Source: Oxytricha trifallax
Lineage: Eukaryota > Ciliophora > Spirotrichea > Sporadotrichida > Oxytrichidae
Direction: 5' to 3'
NCBI GenBank assembly: GCA_000711775.1
Contig: ARYC01017621.1
Coordinates: 1 to 64,000, forward strand
DNA length: 64,000 nucleotides
Under the pieces are notes generated by a model. That model ran no database searches. It was not told where the DNA came from and was given only the letters and a program-made list of their open reading frames with translations. The stretch's first letter is position 1. Each line of letters begins with the position of its first letter. Positions 58,150 to 64,000 of this stretch are shown piece by piece. Position numbers and translations under genes: made by a program.

Positions 58150-60165
58150 TATTCATTCATTTCGATTAATATATATTTATAAACATTTTCTATGCTTAAT
58201 ATCTTATAGATGCTTTTAATCAGGTTGACTGTATCAATAGGCAAGTCATACATAAGGTGATAAAACAGCAGTGTTATTAGCGAATCTTTTTTTTTAGCTC
58301 TAGTAGAATTAAATTCCATTAAATTAAGGGCTATAAGAAACAAAGATTATAGCAGTTATATTTTACTCTTCTTAAGCTTTCTTAGACATGGTCAAAATTT
58401 TAAATATTCAAGTGATTAAAATGATTAATACACTTGTAATTTATTCAGAATTAAATATTAGTTTATTTAAGAGAAATTAAAAAATAATCAAGATTTATTG
58501 GAGATCTTAATTATAAAAAATTCTCAACTCAATATAATGTAATGCTATCTTAATTGAGTATTAAATATAGGGTATTAATTTTTTTAAATTAAATATGGTA
58601 TTTTTAAATAGATATATATTGCCCTTTCTTTTCTTCAAGCATCAATACATGCAAGAGAACTGCCACTTACCTTGTTTTTGTGACTGGTGATGCGCTTTAG
58701 CGTACAGTTAGACCAAGCGTCTTCATCGGCAAATCCAAAATGATCCTCTAATTTTATTATTTTTTTATTTTTCCTCTTAATCATTTTCATCGTCGTCTTC
58801 CTCTCAAACACATATTTAAATTTAATTTAATTAAATATTATTTTTAATAACTTAATTATTCTCCATAACTTTATTTACTAAAAATGTAAGGCAATCGAGA
58901 AATATTGCCCAGCTTTTTTCGATTGCCTTAAATTTTATATATTAGTTAAATTGTTTGATTATTTCTTATAAATATACTTGCAAACTATCTTTTTTTATTT
59001 TAGATATTCTAAATCCAATATAATATGTGAGTAAACGATACTTCATTTTAACCAAAAAGTTTTATAGTTTTAGTTTTTAATCTATTAATTTAATTTTGTC
59101 ATTTACTATTCTAAACTAATGATAGATAATTAAAAATTAAGCAATTATTATTTTAACAATTATAGCCTATTAAATAAATATAAATTATATAAAATATGTT
59201 AATACTTTTTGATAAAATGGACTTAAGCTAACTCAATAAATTAATAGTTTTAGTAATGAGTAAATTTTTGATTGCAAAACTTACTTTAATAAATCAAATA
59301 ACCTAATAAAAAAATAAAGAATATTACAATAAATTTATTAAATTTTAGGTATTTTTTAGATTTATATATAATTATCATAAACATATGCAAATTATTTAAT
59401 GTTTTTATAAAAAGTTTATGCATAGCTGTATAATTTCTTTACGCTGTAATATAAACACCATTTATTTGAAATCTTACTAACTCCTTATTGTTATGATCAG
59501 AAAAGTTATCAACAAACTCTGGCATACAGTAATTTTCTTTCAGAAAAATGTAAAATGACTATATTTCACTCCTCTTAACAGAACGAGGGTTAATTACTTA
59601 AATTTTTACCCACAATTTTTTACTAATACCAGCTAAAGTTTTATGGGTGACAACCTTCACTTTTTAATTATAAAATTCTAAATAATCATACTTATTGTAC
59701 AGGACTAATTAATAAATGTGTTGAAGATGAACACTGCTTCGCCAGCAAGTATGAACTTGATGTTATTAGTAATTGCTCTCTGCATTTAATCATAAAAATA
59801 GTTAAAATTACTTCTATAAAATGGTACTGTGATATCAATCATTCTCTTCTCTGTGTTGATTGTCTTAAAAGTAATACCATTTCTCAAATAAATATTAGCA
59901 AAAGTCTATGAAAAGATGCGTAAATCAGAAAACTTGGGATAAAATATTACGTCTCGATAGTCTTATTGTAAGTGCGCCAAGTACCTTAAAGACTTTGAGT
60001 CGCAGAGGTGATCAATATGGACTTGAGTGAACTATTAATTTATTTGCTGAATAATTTCAAGTACCAGAACTGAAATGCTTAACAGCCAACGAGGTACTCC
60101 TAAAATTAAGCAGTAAATCTAAATATTTCTCAACATATATAGACCCTAAATTTCACTAATTTCTA
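58150..60165 (-). pseudogene. TBE transposase (E copy), split by ~1 kb insertion
   Basis: N-terminal part 59445-60165 (MRNRNQ-like start; FVDNFSDHNNKEL as the second Asp region) and C-terminal part 58150-58384 (NLMEFNS in place of NGIEFYW, then YHLMYDLPIDTVNLIKS). The order and spacing follow the A copy except for the insertion. Confidence 0.8.
58385..59445. other. Insertion in TBE E transposase, with hairpin and exon-like block
   Basis: No homology to the other TBEs. It contains a GC-richer block at 58620-58810 whose minus strand reads LEDHFGFADEDAWSNCTLKR followed by a GTAAGT, and a hairpin at 58888-58929 (AAGGCAATCGA ... TCGATTGCCTT, 11 bp perfect stem). An acidic minus-strand frame EEDDDENDQEE recalls the S repeats but I cannot align the rest. 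Confidence 0.5.
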
Positions 60166-61649
60166 TTTCTCATTTTGCAAATTGGCCTATTTTTTATACT
60201 AACCCAAATAAGATTCCAACTATACCCTACAAATAAATCGCTAAAATATCTAATTAAGAGGTGGGGCCTTTAATTAAAATTGAAGAATCACTATGGAGAA
60301 TTCATGATATTTAAATGTTGTAAGGAGAGAAATTATTATTGAAGCTATAATTTCAAGGATTACCGTATAATTTTTAGTAATTTAGTACGAAAGAGTTGAA
60401 GTTTCTTATTTAATGAGGCATATTCCTTTCGACTCGTTTGCATTAAAAATTCCCTAAGACAATGAAAACTATAAACTTTAAAAAAAAGAACGCAATAAAA
60501 TTTTAAGCTAAAGTATAAAAACTTGTTGCATAAAAAAATTGAAGAGGTTTAATAAAATGACTTTAATAAAAGTGTTTAAAGTCAATATTTTGTGTAATTA
60601 GTATTGATCTTAATCTTATTTAATAGTATTGATCTTAATCTTATTTAAACTTTCAATTATAAATTTCAACTATTATAATATTAATTAAGCTATATAAAAA
60701 TAATACATAGTCATTTACAATGAGGAATCAGCGTTACTGCATTTTTTATATTAGAATAATCGGAATGCCTTCTAAAATATGGTTTTTTAATTTTGTAATA
60801 ATTTAAAGATTTTATATATTAATTTCTCTTAAAGATTGTGCTAGTTTAAGTAATTAAATAGATTTTCTCTGCGTACTATTTAGATAAAATATTTAATTTA
60901 ATTATTTGAGACTTTGGAGCATTTTAAATCCTCTTAAATAAACTCATGACTAATTACTCTTCAATTTCTTATTCAACATCTTACTTAATTTTAATGTAAG
61001 GGCTTACATATTAATAATCCATTTCTTGAACTTTCCAAACATCCAATAATTATTACTTGTCAGTGATCCTATGAATTATATTAAACTCAAAGTTATCATT
61101 AGATTACTTCATTTCCTTAATCTAATGTAATAATTTTAACTTAACTAAATATTTATTAAATAAGAAAATTTACATGCATTACATCAATATTTCTATAAGC
61201 TTTCCTAATGAAGTTATCGCATATACATTATGCATTTCATGCTGGTAGTTTTGTAAGTAGGTAAGCTCGTATTCAACTACCTATGTTAAGAAAAATATAT
61301 ATTTAATAGTAATTTTTAAGGTAATTTACTTTAAGATTTTGAGTTCAGGCTTCCATCTTTGCCCTGCTAATTCAGCTCATTATATTTCTGAAGCTCCTTT
61401 CGTGATTATGATTTATACTTTATACGATTTGATAAGCATCAGCTAAAGTTTACTAATTAGTGTAAAATTTCAAAAGCTCTAATTCATGTATTAGTATTTC
61501 TCTTAATAAACATAAATAAATGTTTATTGGGAGGGTTAAAATTTTTTAAATGATATATTTTGTCTTTTTTTTACAAATATACTGCAACAATGGCATAAAT
61601 ACTTATTTTGATGTGTTAATAAATGTAATTTACAAATTTTCTTTTACGC

Positions 61650-61653
<4 letters not shown>

Positions 61654-61692
<39 letters not shown>
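61654..61692. repeat. (TA)n microsatellite
   Basis: Pure TA run of about 39 bp. Confidence 0.97.
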
Positions 61693-61693
<1 letters not shown>

Positions 61694-61730
61694 CTCCATG
61701 AATTTTTAAAGAATTGAGATAAAAGATAAA

Positions 61731-61908
61731 ATTGATTAATGAAGAATTATTATTGTATTGGCTAAAATCAATTATAAATAGCGTAAAAGATAATATGCAC
61801 ACTCTGATTGGTTTATTTTAAAGGGAAAACAATTTGAGCCAATGCCTTTAATTATTAGTCTAAAAAGATTAAATTTACGCCAATATAATAATAATTCTTA
61901 ATTAATCT
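61731..61908. repeat. Small foldback, 178 bp
   Basis: Ends ATTGATTAATGAAGAATTAT...TGGC (61731-61762) and its inverted counterpart 61877-61908 pair over 32 bp with few mismatches. No ORF; possibly a MITE. Confidence 0.65.
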
Positions 61909-63134
61909 CAAATGTACCCCTTATCACAATACTTACAAAATTCATGGGGTTTTATATCATTAATAACTTGAATTAAATTAAATAAAAATGAATAATTAAG
62001 CGATATAAATGAAAATCATTATTATTGTCTAAAATCTGATTCTATACACAAAATTTATAAGTAAATATTTTAAAAATCCTAGCAGCAATACTAACTTTAA
62101 ATAATATGTAAATTCTACCAAATAGAACAATATTGTTCAGAATATATTGAATAATATTTAAAGTTCAATACATTAAAATTTTAATTAATCAAAATTTGAA
62201 AATTTCCATTAATACCAATTAATAAATCAAATTATACTGTTACAAACTTAAAAGACTTCAAACTACAAATAATAGAAACCAACAGAAGGCTATTTAATAA
62301 ATATGAATTTTGGATGTACTAATTCAATAGTATCAATAGTAAAATAAAATATAATTGTTTATAACTGAAGTTTTAATTGCTATTTTTATATTTTTTAGAG
62401 CTAATATATCATCTCATTCTTGAAAAAATTAGGATTTCCCTATAAAGTAAGTAATACACTTTTTTAAAAATAAATCAAATAATTAATGAGCTACATTATA
62501 ATCTAAAGCTTACCTTTCTTAATAATTGTAAAAATAAGAATTTTCGTGTACAGACATATACTTTATTATGACAAAGTCAAAGTGATTCTTGAAATGAGTA
62601 AGAAAAATTGTTTTAAGTAATCATACTAGTTAATTAACTTAATTTTAGGTTGATAACGATAATATAAATTTTTTATTGAATCAAGCATTATTCTAATCTA
62701 TAAAGTAAGGCCTATTTAAAAATGCTGATGAACAAAAGTAAAAAATATTTTAAATTACTTTCAAAACTCAATCGAAAAGGAGAGAAAATTATAATTCAAA
62801 ATATTAGCTATTTCACATGACAATGAATATTACGAATTAAAAGTAAAGAGCAAAACTATTCTCATGGTTTATAGAAAAGAACAAGTATATAAAAAATAGT
62901 AGTCTTTATTTATAAATATATGTTGCTATTTTATTCCACATAGCATTAATATCCCTCAGGTATATTATTAAATTAATCTAAAAGTGATGATGGATTCTTT
63001 TTAAACGGATTTATAATTTCTTAATAATAAAATAAAATTATTAATACTTAAATTTTTTTTTTTAAATATAAATTAGATTAAATATTAATAAATAGAATAA
63101 TTATTATTATTACTTAAAATTTTACAGAAATAAA

Positions 63135-63705
63135 TTTGGAACTAGACCCAACCAGTTAGGCATGATCACACAGGTCTATACTATGACTTTCGATATATTA
63201 AACTTACTCTGCTCAAGGGAATTAAGCCAATTCTGAACAGAATAGCTACAACACCTGGTTCGTTCACAAATTGCTTTACTAGTAGGACCTACCTGGTATT
63301 TACTACTTCGTATGTCTCTTCCTGGTTATCTTTTGCTTTTCTTTGAGTTCCATTGTTCAGGTAGGACATTCTTAGTCAGAGTTAATGTTTGGCATGCCAA
63401 AAAGGTCAAACCCCGATAAACTCTACTAGAGTTTTTATTACATAAGGTTAGTCTTTGTTAAAGTAAATAGAGTCCAATATTAACGGTCTGGTCTGTATTT
63501 TTATTCCTATTCTAATGTTTATAAATACACTTAACTCCATTTTGTAATGGTCGATGTATCATGCAATTTTAAAATAACTATGATTATTAAACTATCGAAA
63601 ATTTTTATTGAAGTGACCCCTCTATAGAGGAGGTTCTCAAATTCAGGACTTACCATGTAAAATTAAGTGTCATCACGGCTTCAATCTCTGGGGTACCGAT
63701 ATTGA
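63135..63705 (+). CDS. GC-richer island with open frames, possible gene segment
   Basis: Base composition rises sharply compared with both sides. One plus-strand frame (about 63213-63705) is open for some 160 codons to a TGA and contains a hydrophobic segment YYFVCLFLVIFCFSLSSIV that could be a membrane helix. The minus strand is also open for about 95 codons (63135-63420), so the coding strand is not certain. No family recognised. It might be a macronuclear-destined segment. Confidence 0.35.
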
Positions 63706-64000
63706 TAGGGATAACTTCCAAACATACCAGTATGTCAAAACCTAAAGAAAGTAGGACGGTAAATTGATTAGTAAGACAAAAATAACTGACTTGATTATAA
63801 TTTAGTATCTTAATTTATTAATATGATAGGAAAAAATATTTTTAACAGCTTTTTTGAATGCTATACAATTAAATTTTTACTTATATATTTATATTATTTA
63901 TTTAATTAATTGAAATTCCCTAATTAATTCTTCTCCTGTTAAAGACATTCAACTGAGGAAAATCTACGGAGTTACAGGTAAAATACAAAAATACTTTTTG
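63706..64000. other. AT-rich window end
   Basis: Nothing recognised. Confidence 0.5.

Larger units (their letters stand above)
54700..60262. mobile_element. TBE E, heavily decayed, left tip not found
   Basis: Carries the same three genes in the same orientation as A. The right subterminal repeat (60180-60262: ATTGGCC..., TAACCCAAATAAGATTCCAA, CTACAAATAAATCGC) aligns with the right end of A, but the telomeric tip has decayed to AAGAGGTGGGGCC. Two large insertions are inferred by comparison with A: about 0.9 kb in the kinase gene (55250-56395) and about 1.06 kb in the transposase gene (58385-59445). It is the oldest looking TBE here. Confidence 0.8.
60263..63130. other. AT-rich spacer
   Basis: No gene recognised. 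Short direct repeat ATTGATCTTAATCTTATTTAA at 60602-60650. The remainder is simple AT-rich DNA apart from the repeats listed separately. Confidence 0.5.

Noticed and set aside
63160..63420. tRNA-like GGTTCG word near 63260
   Set aside because: No A box at the right distance and no cloverleaf could be drawn.

Overview
The window is almost certainly germline (micronuclear) DNA of a stichotrich ciliate of the Oxytricha/Sterkiella type. Three signs agree. (1) Several transposons begin and end with the C4A4/G4T4 telomeric motif CAAAACCCCAAAACCCC, flanked by ANT target duplications; this is the hallmark of the Oxytricha telomere-bearing elements (TBEs). (2) Their genes read only if TAA and TAG mean glutamine and TGA is the sole stop. 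(3) The first 5.7 kb is a ~382 bp tandem satellite, the size of the known Oxytricha germline-limited ~380 bp repeat. Base composition is very AT-rich and nearly every protein-like stretch is broken, as expected of DNA that is eliminated from the macronucleus.

Layout. 1-5762: 15 satellite units plus a partial one. 5763-17740: mostly AT-rich, gene-poor DNA with a BED-finger-like ORF, a foldback repeat (7302-7718), a G-rich block (7947-8205) and a large palindrome (10311-11131, outer arms to 10156/11291). 17740-27410: minus-strand remains of a very large AAA+ protein of the RNF213/mysterin type, interrupted by a second palindrome (21478-22129) and one copy of a small intron-bearing repeat (S1); another copy (S2) borders it. 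29.7-31.3 kb: broken gene of unknown family. 31561-35944: TBE A. 36.1-39.0 kb: fragments of ordinary cellular genes (Yip1/YIPF-like membrane protein, ribosomal protein uS11, a coiled-coil protein). 39378-44239: TBE B, with the best-preserved zinc-finger/kinase gene. 45859-48346: a 2.5 kb element with ~510 bp inverted terminal repeats, TGTCAA iterons and a Rep-like SF3-helicase gene. 48347-~52826: TBE C, inserted at the end of the Rep element. 52985-54306: fragment of TBE D, itself split by a foldback element with 8 bp target duplications. ~54.6-60.26 kb: TBE E, heavily decayed and interrupted twice. 60.3-64 kb: AT-rich DNA, a small inverted repeat and a GC-richer island with open frames.

Each recognisable TBE carries three genes: a DD34E transposase and a zinc-finger/kinase gene read one way or inward from the ends, and between them the ~22 kDa protein on the opposite strand. 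In A, C and E the kinase and transposase are on the minus strand and the 22 kDa gene on plus; in B the reverse. No copy is fully intact. The nesting (foldback in D, S3 repeat in C, palindrome in B, C in the Rep element) gives a relative order of insertions.

The strongest candidate for something undescribed is the Rep/ITR/iteron element at 45859-48346. The foldback with a perfect 8 bp target duplication, the S repeat family and the exact 49 bp inverted repeat 10 kb apart are next.
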